Below are positions 33,488-45,018 of a stretch of 64,000 nucleotides of DNA, piece after piece; the stretch's first letter is position 1; every line of letters starts with the position of its first letter. The notes under the pieces are model-generated. The model made no database searches and was not told the origin of the DNA. It saw only the letters and a program-made list of their open reading frames with translations. Source of the DNA: Physcia stellaris (lineage: Eukaryota > Ascomycota > Lecanoromycetes > Caliciales > Physciaceae). The translations under genes and the position numbers were made by a program. The stretch lies in NCBI GenBank assembly GCA_018902385.1, contig JABSSW010000015.1:713919-777918 (forward strand), written 5' to 3'.

Positions 33488-34585
33488 ATGAAAACCGCAT
33501 ATCTCATCATATTGCTCCTTCATGCTACCTTTGCTGTAGCCAAAGCGAGTCCAGCTAACTTCGACGAATTCAGCTCGTCTGATTCAGGCAAACACTTCGA
33601 CGGCTGGTCACAAGTCACCAGAATATTCGCATTGTAAGTTCAACTCCAACGGTCGGTCCGCGTGCAAACATGCAAATCCCTGACTTTACTATAGTGGCGC
33701 TTCGTATACTGCTACCGGTTTCGACTGGAAATTTGGAGTGCAGCCCAGCCCAGGAAATCCTCTTGGGAACCCGTCATCCTACAAGGGCCATACAGCCAGT
33801 AACGGCCCCAACTTCATAATGTACCTAACCACCAAGTACAATCAGAGTTCTATCCAGACATACGACTTCGCTTGGGCCGGTAGCCCTGTTTCTGGCATGG
33901 TCGGCCAAATCGAGAAAGCTTTCGTACCATACTTTACAGGCAACGGCAAGCTGGACCCCGGATGGAATCCTGCGAAGACGCTGTTTGCTATTTTTGTTGG
34001 TATCAACGATCTCGATCACTGGAATACGTTTTTTGAAGACGCTTACCGTGACGGTGTCTTCAGAAATTACACCGGCGCTCTGGAGACTGTAAGTAACGAG
34101 ATGCACTTCCTCTAACTTCACTTTTTCCAAGATCCCGTGCTAATACCTACAAACAGCTCTACTCGAAAGGCGCCCGCAACTTCCTCGTCTACACCGTGCC
34201 TCCCATTGACCAAGGTCCCGAATTCAAAGACCGCCGCGTAGCCAAGAGAGCCGCAGTCGACGATTACAACGGCCGCGTAGGAACAATGTTGAAAAAGCTC
34301 TCTGCCAAACACGCTGACGCCACGTTCTGGAAGATCAACATGTATGCTATTTTCGACCAGGCCCTTGATAATCCATCGAAGTTCCCCCAGACCAAGGGCA
34401 TCAAGGATACTGACAACAATTGCCCTTATTATGCGACTAATTGGATGAAGTTGCCGGCGATGGATTACAAGCATCCAAGCTGCAAATATGCGGTGAATGA
34501 GTATGCCTGGCTCAACGGCAGGCATGTCACTTACCCTCTGCACGATCTTTTGGCGAAGGTCACTGTTGATGCGCTGGTGTCATGA
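33488..34585 (+). CDS. Secreted SGNH/GDSL esterase, CE16-like acetylesterase
   Basis: Likely exo-acting acetylesterase on plant cell-wall oligosaccharides. Exons 33488-33633, 33695-34088 and 34157-34585 give 322 residues. A signal peptide (MKTAYLIILLLHATFAVAKA) opens the protein. Block I reads FGASYTATGFDW: the nucleophile Ser is present but the usual Asp of GDS is Ala. The block III motif is FVGINDLDHW. Block V with the catalytic His is in NGRHVTYPLHDLLAK near the C-terminus; CE16 enzymes usually have DxxHP or a close variant here. No membrane anchor. Neighbours do not suggest a cluster. The SGNH fold is clear; the substrate is inferred from CE16 likeness. Confidence 0.83.
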
Positions 34586-35616
34586 CTCGGAAAAGGCAAC
34601 CATGCTGGGCAAGCTCCTCCCGCCCCGACGCTGCTTCTGTTGACGATGGGAATGGGCTTGTATGAGATATACAGGGCGATTATCTAGCTGGGTTCGCTTG
34701 TCTATACATTACTTATACCCCAGATTGCACATTTCACGACACATAAGAAGAGGAACGCAATATTCGTTGTATTCAGCTTGAGACCTAGTAACATAGAAGC
34801 GAAGGACCAATCTATGCTCGTCGAGTACAGCCTAGCACCGGTTGGCTTCAAGTGTACCTCCATCGCAAAAGCGATGGCAGCCCACTGGAGAACGTGTACA
34901 AAGGAAAGATGGTACTCTCATAAAGTGTACCGTTTTCGTCGCAACAACAAAGCCACGCATCGCAACCGTGCAACCACCTATTCAATCTTAGGATGCCAAC
35001 AAAGACAAAGGATACCTCTCCCGGGAAGATGGGTGATTGCTTCGAACGGTCGCTGTCTTGGCTATTCCCTCGTGTGTCTAGACATATAAAACAATGAACT
35101 TGGCGAAATCTGATCAAGATTCGTGTAGAATTAGCTTACGGTATCATAGCTCTCTGTTTGAGTTTTTTGTAGGCGGTCTCGAAAGTATCCAGTGCAACAT
35201 TTCCTGACGTCGAGGGAGGCTCCTCCCGGACAGAAGTGAGCATTGAGGGGAAGTAAATAAGGGTGATGATATGACAGCTAGTCTTAGGACAACAGATTAT
35301 GGAACCGAACTCGTTCCCAAGTCGGGCTAGCATGTGTCCATGTCGTTTCAGTATTCGATTTTGTCCAAGGCGAGTGGGATTTGAAGTTGTAGATGGTGAT
35401 AAATCGTCAACAGGATAGCGAACACAGGTGCAGCTTCAGTCGTCGAAATATCTGTCTGTCGATACGTAGACGTGTTTTGGCGTCAATGTGTGGAAGTTAT
35501 GTGTGTGACTGGTCGTGAGCAGAATTCTCGATTTGAGGCTACAGGAACCAGTTCTTTATCAGCATGGCTGACCCGCGTATGCCAATCACGATTACGGGGC
35601 GCCGAAAGGGTCTCAT
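34586..35616. other. Convergent intergenic region
   Basis: About 1 kb between the esterase and the transporter stops. Several short open frames without family resemblance. Nothing else recognised. Confidence 0.35.
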
Positions 35617-37189
35617 TCACACCCATCCAACCCTTCTACCAATCCAACCAAATCCCCCTAGAATCGCACTGATACCTGTGAATACAATCAATCCGCCATA
35701 CCCAGTACCATAACCTAACCCAGCCTTTCCAGCCCACGGCTTATCTTTCAGCAGAGCCTCACTCAATGGCCCAGAGAGCACACTTCCAACGCCTCTTCCT
35801 GCAGACAGAAGCCCAAAGACCAATCCGGCCTCGGCACCCCTTTCCCTTTTCTGCACCTCTCGAATGACACCGGTCCACGTTGATGTGAAGCCACCGGCGA
35901 AGAGGCCATAAACAAGGCTGAAGATGCAGAGAAGCGGCAAGGATGCTGCAAGGCCCCAAAAAGAAAGATCGAAAGGGTGGCGCCGATTGTGGATATGAGG
36001 ATGACGTTGGTAACGTGCATCCTGTCAATCAAACTGCCCAGAAAGACCTGACCAAAAACAGACGTCGCGTTAAATAGAGTCACCGTGACCGTACCTGCAA
36101 TGGAAGAAAGCCCGATGGATCGGGCGTAGGTTGGAAGCCAAACATTTGGAATGAAGAACCCCAAGCTCTCCATGATGTTACCAACCTGTAGCGTCCAGAA
36201 AGTAGACGTGCGCAAGAAGTTCATGTCGAGCCGGCGTGGACGCGACGACATTGAGAGTGGAATCCTTGGCTTGACGTAGTATAGGAGCGGCGCGGAGAGG
36301 ATAACCACCGTGATTGCCCAAATCCGAAGCATCGTGCTATGGCCATAAGTACCCAGTCCCCAATTCATTATCAGTGGGACGCAGACACCGCTAACGCCCG
36401 TGCCGGCCCACATCACTCCGTAGGCGAAGCCTTTCTTTCGGATAAACCATTCGTCGAGGAAGACGACAGTTGGCGTGTACAATAGGGTTCCGCCAATAGC
36501 GTACAGCACGCCTTGCGTCAAGATGAGATGCCACACTCGCGTTGAAAAAGACGAGGCCACCAAAGCTATGGCAATAATCCCCAGGCCAATCCCGGCGTAG
36601 TATCGGCGGTATTTCGGCCATGTCTGGAGAGCAGCAAAGGTGAATGGTGCACCAAGATACATGATACCCTGGGCCTATCAACGGTCTATCTACCTTACTT
36701 GACGGAGGGCATTCGTACCATTGCCGAAGTCCCGATAACAGCTATACCTGTTTGCTCATTTGAAAAGGGCTCGTGAGTCGAGTAGTAGTCCTGGAACACA
36801 CCAAAGGAGAATGGGAATCCTGCGGCATTGTAAGTGCCGTGTCAGTTACCAGCATCTATGGTCAAAGAGAACGTCATCCACTAAGTTGCCGTTTTGGGAC
36901 AATAAGTGACACCAGGCAGAAGAGAAACAGAGCGGAAGGAGAAGCTTTGCGGTATCTGACTGAACAGGCACTTACCCCATACCAAGGCCTCGATGAAGAA
37001 ACTGCCTGCCAAAAACAGCCAGGCTCCCTTCCCACCATCTACTGCTGGCAAAGAAGCCTGGGTTTCAGGAAAGCGGTGCTGCTGCACTTGTGAGCCCGTC
37101 GTCCTCACATGGGATTCGTCGACGTCAACGATTTCAAAGGGTGGAACGAGATCGTGGAGGGCAAGTTGGCTCTCGGTAGTTGGTGCCAT
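35617..37189 (-). CDS. Monocarboxylate-type MFS transporter, frameshifted in this sequence
   Basis: Major facilitator of the fungal monocarboxylate transporter-like group at a membrane; substrate unknown. Exons 36976-37189, 36719-36819 and 35617-36668 give about 455 residues. After a soluble N-terminus, the first helix begins GAWLFLAGSFFIEALVWGF; FPFSFGVFQDYYSTHEPF and GIAVIGTSAMGIMYLGAPF follow. Inside helices include YAIGGTLLYTPTVVFLDEWF, a typical loop FIRKKGFAYGVMWAGTGVSG, and the C-terminal LLCIFSLVYGLFAGGFTSTW. In exon 3 the frame shifts at 35958-35962 (A5 on the plus strand, T5 in the gene): adding one base restores the run-on into WGLAASLPLL, with conserved helices on both sides. Likely a sequence error rather than a pseudogene. 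Confidence 0.86.
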
Positions 37190-37414
37190 TGCGTTCGATG
37201 GTGTTTTACCTTACAGCTTGTTTTTCCATTCTCCTCCCAGTATTGGTGAGTGGTGAGTCTGCAGCTTCGGCCGCCAAGATAAGGTACCGCCACTCAGTCC
37301 ATTTAGCTTCTTACCTAAGTTTGTCCATCAATCAGGAGAGAAAGCAACGCCGGCAAGGTCCGGGAGTCGTAGATAAGAGGTCCTAAAAGCCGTAAAGGTG
37401 TCCTGCTCTTCTTC

Positions 37415-38756
37415 TCACTTGGATGGCACGATATCCCAAAGGTTGTCCCAAAATCCCAAATCATATAGATTCTCAATCTCATGAAGGCCTTGCACTCGCT
37501 CCCATTCGGGCGTTTCTTGGGCATCGTTACCATCGTTTGGTGGACTGCCCCTCGCGCTGTTATTCTTCCTTGAAGGTTTGGGCATTTGACCGTTGTCTGA
37601 CCTTACAACCAGCTGCTTGCTTCTTACTGGCCAATCAAGCATTGGTTCAATGTTGTCTTGATGTGTGCGCTGCATTGTCAACATGGCATCGTTGTTGCTC
37701 CTGTACACAAGACCGTCTGCAATATCGTCTTTCCATTCGGCCCATTTGGAACTCTCATTGGTGGTCATGCCAGCCCAAATCAGATAGATGTGATAGGAAA
37801 ACAATCCCCAGCCCAAAGGCGCAGTGAGCAGAGCCAGCAAGCCCACAGCACCGATCCGAACATCTTCCGCGATCGCCCAACTCCAGGCGTTAAAGAATTG
37901 AGTCCACCCAATGCCTGTACTCCATCGGCGCTTGGGCGTTCCATCGCTAGAATATCCTACACTGGCTTTTTGCAGAGATATCGTCAATATATCGAATGCG
38001 AGATAAGCGCCGTAGCTGAGCATTACAGATAGGCTCAATAGCATAGCAACAAAGTAGGCGTAGTTTTCTTTTCCGAGACAATTCATCACCCAAATGCAGT
38101 GATGATCATGCTTCGCAATACAGGCTTTGCATATGTTGCAGTGTTTACTTCTTGCGGGTTTGGCGAGGCCACAGGTACGGCAAACTGCCCCAGGGATGAA
38201 CAGAACACGATCGTAGGGGTATTGGAGCATGTACTTGGGATGATTTTCGGAATTGATCACCGACGCTTTCGAGGTAGCACTCTTATAAGTGAAGTAGTAG
38301 GGCATCGCACAGGCCAACAGGGTGGACGCCCTTTGTAAGGGTTCTAGCTGTGGAAGTGCTGCCGGTACAAACAGGACTTGAGAAATAGACAGCAAGACTA
38401 GGAAGAAAATCTACAGATTATCAGGCCTAAGCAAATCGTAGCGTTGTACCTAGGCTGACATACCAAAATCAGGGGATGGTTTTCATGCATCAGATAATTT
38501 CCAAAACGTTGGAGTACCGAGGACAACCACCCGCCGGTGAAGCGTTGATCCAAACCATAGATGAGGGAAGGAATGCTTATGCTGAACAGTCGATTGAGTT
38601 TGCCGATTGGGCCTTTTCTGCTCACCTGTTAGCAATGGAGTGAGTAACGACAGTGGGATCATGTCACCTAAGAGCTGGCAGACGTCCAAACAGAGCAATG
38701 AATGTACATGTCGATATAACACATACAATCAGAGCTATTCCCTTCAGTGTTGTCAT
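37415..38756 (-). CDS. SWF1: Palmitoyltransferase SWF1 (DHHC type)
   Basis: ER membrane S-palmitoyltransferase acting on membrane-proximal cysteines, for example of SNAREs in yeast. Exons 38668-38756, 38464-38617 and 37415-38410 splice to 412 residues. The first exon is a membrane anchor (LKGIALIVCVISTCTFIALF) ending GRLPALRKGPIGKLNRLFS, a junction typical of SWF1. Then NYLMHENHPLILIFFLVLLS, and the zinc-binding cysteine-rich domain: YPYDRVLFIPGAVCRTCG, KPARSKHCNICKACIAKHDH and HCIWVMNCLG, with the catalytic Cys in DHHC. Two more helices follow (FVAMLLSLSVMLSYGAYLAF; IGAVGLLALLTAPLGWGLF) and then TTNESSKWAEWKDDI, the TTxE-like motif. It is divergent from RAP1. Confidence 0.93.
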
Positions 38757-39088
38757 GTTGTAGCAAGCCCAAAGTGTATTCTTGTGTGGAACAGTATAGT
38801 TCTATTGTTTCTGGAATCTTGAGAAATGTTATCTGTCCTTTGCATGTCAAGAGCAAATAGCATATTTGCACTATCCTCGTCATGTCCAAGATGGGATTTA
38901 ATTGCGCTGTTGACATACAAGAGCCTTAATCTGGCCACAATCATGTGTCATCTGTTGCTACCTTACTTGTGTAGATCGACGCGTCACGCGTTTTCTATCT
39001 CAGCTCCCCGCCATCTTTCAAACATTCGATCGCTGCATCTCAGCTTTGACGTAGAAGCCGAGGATAGTCAGCAGTTCAGGCGATTGAT
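38757..39088. promoter_or_regulatory. Divergent promoter region, SWF1 / RAP1
   Basis: 332 bp between the two start codons. Holds a tight pair of ACGCGT boxes at 38979-38991, given as a separate feature. No ORF of note. Confidence 0.5.
38979..38991. promoter_or_regulatory. Tandem MluI cell-cycle boxes upstream of RAP1
   Basis: ACGCGTCACGCGT: two copies of the MBF core 7 bp apart, about 98-110 nt before the RAP1 ATG and about 225-235 nt before the SWF1 ATG. Same motif as in the MCM4 promoter. Function inferred. Confidence 0.55.
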
Positions 39089-41563
39089 ATGGCAGTGGTA
39101 GTGTTCTCGGACGTTACTGCAGAGCACGTGGCAGTCGAAGGCACTTTGTTCCAAGGACTCAAATTCTGGCTCGCGCAAAGAGTTCCCCAAAGATCTCGGT
39201 TCGTTGCCGACGTGAAGGTTAGCCAATCAGTTACCAGTAGTCAAATGAGTGAGGACTGAACATCTTCTCAGGCCAACGGAGGAGAAGTTGTATTACTTGA
39301 CAAGCAAGCAGATATCAGGATAGTGGATCACGCAAGGAAAGAAGCGCTTCCCGGCACGTGTGTGGTCTCACTCACTTCGAAGTAACATGAGCTGTGGGCT
39401 AATGCTAGACACGCAGACACTCATATAAATTCATCGAGCAATCGATTCGCAATGGCTTTCTAGAGGATCTTGAGGATCACGTAGCGGGGCCTCACCCTGG
39501 AACTGTCCGAAATATTGGATCCACCAGGCAACCTGCAAAGGCGAGCCGAAACAAATTCACCCAAGATGATGACCGAATACTGTGGCAATGGGTTCGAAAT
39601 ACCCCGCAGAAATATGGTGGCACGGACGGTAATGAAATATACAAGCAACTTGAAGCACAGGTAAAGAGACTGGCTGCTACTTCAGCCATGAGCCATCGAC
39701 TGACTCTCTACAGAACTCACGGCATCCATGGCAGTCGTGGAGAGATCGGTGGATCAAACAGCTCAAAGGAAAGCCACGCCCACCTTTAATCCCCGACAAT
39801 GCACCTCTCACTCCGCCGTCAGATCACCCGCCATCCTTGACAGACACTGAGAGGCTTCCCAGTAACAGAGATGCAAGATTACCGTTCTCCGATCGAGACA
39901 AAAGATCGTTGTTGAAATATGGTGAACACATTGAGGACATCCCCTCGGAAAACACAGCAGCAGCTTGGGAGGAGTGGGCTACTGAATATGCTGTACGCTC
40001 TTCCCTTGATCATGAAGTAAACCAGTACTGATAGCATTCCAGGTCGATGGTAGCCACTCTGCGCACCAGTGGGAAGGTCTATGGAGAGACGAGATTCGTC
40101 CAATCTATCTAAAGAAACGAGCTGAAGAGGCAGCTCATGCAATGAAAAGTGCTGCTAGCCCTTACCATCGCTCAGCTATTTCACCAACGAGAACGAGACC
40201 TCCAACCCCTAACAAAATGTACTCTAAAGAAACTGCTATTATGCGTCGTTCTCCTCACAGAAGTCCTTCTTATCGACCTGATTCGCCTGCGGTCTATCAT
40301 CAAAGTACTTCGCTTCCAGTTCGGACACCACAGAAGACTCAAAAGATAACCGAGATGGACACCTCCAAATCCAACCCACTTGAAGTGAACCAAGACAGCG
40401 ACGTTCAATGGGGAGACGACGACCATACCTTCATCCTCCACGCGCTTGAACCATCCACGCCTCATCTTCGGTGTGAGCCTAGGCATAGTCGTGAGGAGTC
40501 TGACTCCAGATCCCCGAAGCGCAAGCTAGATGTATTTGATGAGGACGATCTTCCTAGCAGTTCACCGCCCGGTAGCGTACTGCCGATGCTCTCCTCAACG
40601 AAACGCCAGCGTCTCAACCAAATCGGGAGTGGAGCTCTTGAAATCGCCTCCACTCCCCAGAATAGTCCAACCTGTACACGTCGCTACTTACAGGCAGATC
40701 CCCAAACCCCGAGCAAAGATGGAGTCGAGGCTGTTGATCTTGCAAACAAAAACACATCCCAAGGCGATTCCCCCGGAAGTATTTCATCTTCAGAATCCGA
40801 AGTCATTTATCTACCCCGCCAGGCTTCTCCAACTCTCTCTTCCCCAACTCGTGCGGTAGCGGAAACACATTCAGCGACGACGCAGGCCATATTCCACCAT
40901 CCAACCCAGTACATAGACCTCGAAGTTCCCCCGCCGGACGAAGGTTGGGATGACGAGAGCATAAGAGACGAAGCCTTATCAGGTGAAGTTACGCACAAGG
41001 ACCTAAGTCTAGAACCAGATCCTAATGCTCAGCTTACGAATGACGATCACAGTGATACGATCCCTGAGACTCAGCCCGTGCTACTGGATACCCAAGGCCT
41101 TCTGGGTAGCCCAACGCAGTTGCCCGACTTCGGCATCGTGGATCCGGACGGTGGCTGGGACAACCTCGATATAGTACCATCCTCACCACCCCCGATACCA
41201 GGGCAGCGGTCTTCTGTACCTCCAGCCCCCGTCGCTGATGAAGAAGCACGTCGTGACGTTGACGCCTTGGATGATTGGATTGAATCGAAACAATTGTACG
41301 GATATCTGAAAGAGGACGCTCTCAAAGCGCAGAGGGTAACGAACACGGACGATTTTAAGTTGGCAGATTATGTCCTTGTGTACATGACACGGAATGGACA
41401 GATCCCTCATGACGAGCCAGGCGTGTGGACTAAGAGCGACGACAAAGACCTTCTTTCCACAGATGCTAGACGGATAACAAAAGCGCAGAAGAAGCACGGC
41501 GAAGCAAGGTGTAATTCTCGGTTGCAGTATATCATCCATTACGGTTTTGAGGAGAGGGAGTAG
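39089..41563 (+). CDS. RAP1: Telomere-associated protein RAP1
   Basis: Shelterin-type telomere protein. Exons 39089-39217, 39272-39357, 39417-39660, 39714-39992 and 40043-41563, phases matching, 752 residues. N-terminal BRCT-like domain (about 1-100): VEGTLFQGLKFWLAQRVPQR, ANGGEVVLLDKQADI and HSYKFIEQSIRNGFLEDLE. First Myb domain (about 110-165): FTQDDDRILWQWVRNTPQKY then HPWQSWRDRWIKQLKG. A second Myb-like stretch (about 205-270) has FSDRDKRSLLKYGEHIEDIP with WEEWATEYAVDGSH. A long disordered S/P/D-rich middle precedes the C-terminal RCT domain (about 645-752): DALDDWIESKQLYGYLKE, ALKAQRVTNTDDFKLADYVL, GQIPHDEPGVWTKSDDK. The combination is diagnostic of filamentous-fungal RAP1. Confidence 0.93.
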
Positions 41564-42171
41564 GATCAAGATGCGCTGAGGCTGCAAGACATGCCCTTCG
41601 GTACGCTGTTTACTTTGGGCATGGGAGAACCTTAGCTGCACCAGGGTGTCACATAAAGCGCTTGGCTTAATGCTCGCCTGATTGTTGCTCGAGCCTCGAG
41701 AAACCTGCCCTGCACCCAACAGTTGCTTTACAATGGAGTTGACACATTTTAAATCATTCCAGGATACAGGTGATTGAGGGATACAGGTGATTTACTCCCG
41801 ATCTGATGTGGTGCAGTCTTGTCTCTCATGCATCGCCATTCAGATAGTCATGGTGACAAAACGCGTACCCGTCCTTGGCACGAAGCATATGAAGGTGACA
41901 TGAAGAAGACATCATCTTCTTATTCTGTCCCAAGTCGGGCAACCGCAGGTCTGTTGGTGTATCAGAAAACATTGCACCACTTCGTTCCAGGCCATAGGCA
42001 ACAGAGGGGCGGTAGACATGGACCTTAAGCGAGGAGTGAGCCAACCGTTTTTGTGCTGGTGGCCGAAAGATGTTATGCTTCGTGTTTCTATTAAGCCACT
42101 GTCAACGAGTGTCCATTCGTGAACGGAAAACTGCCACGAGACTCTACCCATATTCAGCCAGCCATTCAGCT
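41564..42171. other. Convergent intergenic region
   Basis: About 600 bp between the RAP1 and zinc-finger gene stops. A 14-bp direct repeat GGATACAGGTGATT occurs at 41762-41775 and 41779-41792. No supported ORF. Confidence 0.45.
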
Positions 42172-45018
42172 TTACTTCGCAGCCCTCGGCTTGAAGCTCT
42201 GCCCTCCCAGCCCCTGACTCCCCACCTTACTTCCCCCTCTCCGCTTATATTTTCTCGGGTCCTCTGCAGTAGAAATTGGGGTCAGCATTTCCGCTCTCGG
42301 GTAAGCGCTGAAATTCAAGACATTTCACGGGTAGCGAACACACTGGAACGGGCAAGAAAAGCTGCGAAAAAACCTACTTCTTGACATCTTGGTCTTGTCC
42401 CTGGTCCCTTTACCACCCTCCCAGAAGCCACCCCCTTTCCTTCCCACCACCACGGCGTGACATATTGCGCAGTCCTCAGGTCTGTAGTTCTGCTCGCGCG
42501 AGCAGAACCCGCAGATCATACGATTGGCGTGCTCGTTAGGGTGGTCAGATGCGTCGTCGTGGCATTTGTCGCAAGCGAAGACTTTAGAGCAGCAGCTGAA
42601 ACGAAACCAACGATACGATTTGCTATAGTGGTTGCAGCGGCCTTGGCGAGGGAGCTCTTGGCCGCTGATGATGCCGAGCTTTTCCTTGGGCTGATGGAGA
42701 AAAGAACGCGATTGTTAGTAGAGAAGAGAATAGGGTCTTGGGCTATGCATTTACCCTCTTGCGTGATGGAGCCGCATTTGCTTTGGCTGATGCACTGACT
42801 AAGAGGAACTTGAGATCTGGGATCTTGAAGGCTTGTAGATAATGAGCGGGCGCCGCGTGTTCTTTGGAGATACTGCAAACTACCTACTCATTCGATGATG
42901 GCATTCACGACAAAGCGCCAACGAGGATTCGCCTCGTACTGAAACAATGCCCGGTGCAGGCAGAGCAGTTGAGCATGCAGAGCATGTCGGGACGAAATTA
43001 CTAGTGTAATATCAGCGTCACTGGCTAATTGGACAGTCCGTTGAGTTTCCATTACCTAGGCAACATGTCCAGAACCGTACAACCGTCGAGATCAAGATAC
43101 CCAGCCCGAATGGAATTCTGATGCATCAGCTCCTTGCGAAAACCTACGCTGAGAGTGCTCGCACATTTCCTACAGGACTCGGAGCGAGAATCGGCTGCAG
43201 AGCGGATGTTGGTGATGTCCATTGTTTCTTTGCCTACAGAGTTTTCAGTGTCAGCATTACTGAACAAGGTTAGTTTTGCGGATGTCTTGGGAACTCATGA
43301 ATCCTTCTCCTTTACAAGACTCGGAATGATACTCGGCACATCGTATGCAAGGGAGAAGGTTGAGATCGAGATATACGTACAACGCTCGCACTTAACGGTG
43401 ACGTATACAGAGTCAAGCTCTAAAACCTCGATGCCATGAAGCTCTAGCGAAGGAAATGAAAGGGACACGCCTCGCTCAGGGCCTTGGAAGACTGCCTCAG
43501 GAGCATTGTATCTGTCCTCATTGTCTGTGAACTCGTCGCCAGAATCATAAGGGTCCGTGAAATCGCTGCCGCTCGAGTCGTCTCCAGCGGCAGCAGTCCA
43601 CTCAGGAGGTCTAGGGATGACCTTGATATGACTACGATTATCAGCTTCTCCTGCGAGCGGAGAAACATCGCTCTCGGCTTGCTGGTCCTTTATTGACACC
43701 TTTGCAAGTTCTTGGATCTCTGGTTCGTTCTCAGGTGCTTCTATGGCCGGGTCCAGCTCCGATTCAGTAGCAAAGACATGCATATGCTGGGCAAGGTAAT
43801 TGACATGACCCATCAGAGATGTTTCGCTCCTTTCTTTCACCCTGCGCTCGAAATTTTGCTCTGTCTTTATGGCCGCATCTCTGGCCACGCCTTGAATTTC
43901 CACCCTACAGTGTTGTAAAGGATAGAGTAGGGGCACATGAAGTTTGACCGCTTTGACGAGTTGTAGTGGAACCGGCAGGTCTTCGTGTTGCCTGGGTTGA
44001 AATGGAACCATATACGTGACGTCATCTGGGGACTTCGAAAAAAGCGGTAGCCGTCCGAGTCGGGCCTCCAGCTGAGATGTCTCAAGCTGACGCCGGGCTT
44101 CTGCCCCTATCTTCTGTTTCTGTGTATATGTCTCTGATGGCTTCACGAAGAGTTTGGTCGGTTTGGGTGGAAGTGTTGGTTGCGGGCGCTTGGGCTGCAA
44201 AGGTCGTGCTGGGATGGAGTTGGGTAGGATCTTGATGGTCTCAGCCTTTTGCTCCGTCAATAGAGACTCAAGCTGTTTATCCAATGCGTTCATCAAGCCC
44301 AGTAAAGTAACTTGCGGCGAATGCTCAACAAGCTGGTCAAAGCCGCGCTCGACATTGATTTGGTAACCCCTGCCCATTTCTTTGTTTGTTACTTCGAGGT
44401 ACGGTTTTCTGTTGTGAGGAAAACTTTGTGGTACATGCAGCACGCATTCTAGAGCCTCCATATCGAAAGGAAAATCAGGGTCAGAGGGTGTCATTTTGAA
44501 AACAAGAGATATACCGTCGTCATCCATCTTTTCTGTGGGAGAAAAACGGCGCCTCAACTGTTGAATCTGAAATTGTCTCGGGTCGTCCGCTTGAGCCCGA
44601 GGCGTAGGTCTTCGCACTATTCGAGAGTAATCTACAGGCGGAGGCATGTATTGGCGGCCTTCCTCCAGTCGAGAATTTGACTGTCCCGAAGCCAAGGTCG
44701 AAGCTGGTTGCTCATCGGACTCCGCCGCAACTGCCTTGCCGTCTTGTTGTGGAGCCGGTTTTACCTTCGATATCTGTTTCCGTCTTTCAAGCTGCGCTGG
44801 ATCGTGGAGGTACGGACAGGCATCTCCAGCTCTACAACCTAAAAGCACAAATAAGAACCCTTCGTAATGTGTAGTGTGACACAGCTAATAAGGGAAAAAT
44901 GGTCCGAGTAGGAGATCGGACATCTACAAAGCAAAGTAGTACGACTAGGGGAATTGCCATTACCATTAGTGGAGAAGAATCGACAAGGCCTGGTTGATGT
45001 AGTTGTTGCCTTTGGCAT
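42172..45018 (-). CDS. CCCH plus CHY zinc-finger protein
   Basis: Seven exons: 44964-45018, 43381-44838, 43056-43233, 42888-43000, 42755-42831, 42378-42690 and 42172-42263; phases match and give 761 residues. An N-terminal CCCH finger (CRFFSTNGCRAGDACPYLH, C-x7-C-x5-C-x3-H) is assembled across the first intron. A long middle region carries LVFKMTPSDPDFPFDMEAL and FPHNRKPYLEVTNKEMG, an RWD-like look, repeated once near YPLQHCRVEIQG. Then VTVKCERCKETMD, CRKCASTLSVGFRKEL, CTVLDMLPSNFVPTCSACST and finally a CHY zinc finger: CNHYSKSYRWFRFSCCSKVF, ACDKCHDDASDHP, RMICGFCSREQNYRPEDCAI. C-terminus basic. CHY fingers occur in ubiquitin-related proteins; the exact role here is unknown. ATG at 45018 chosen; 45069 is possible. 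Confidence 0.88.
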
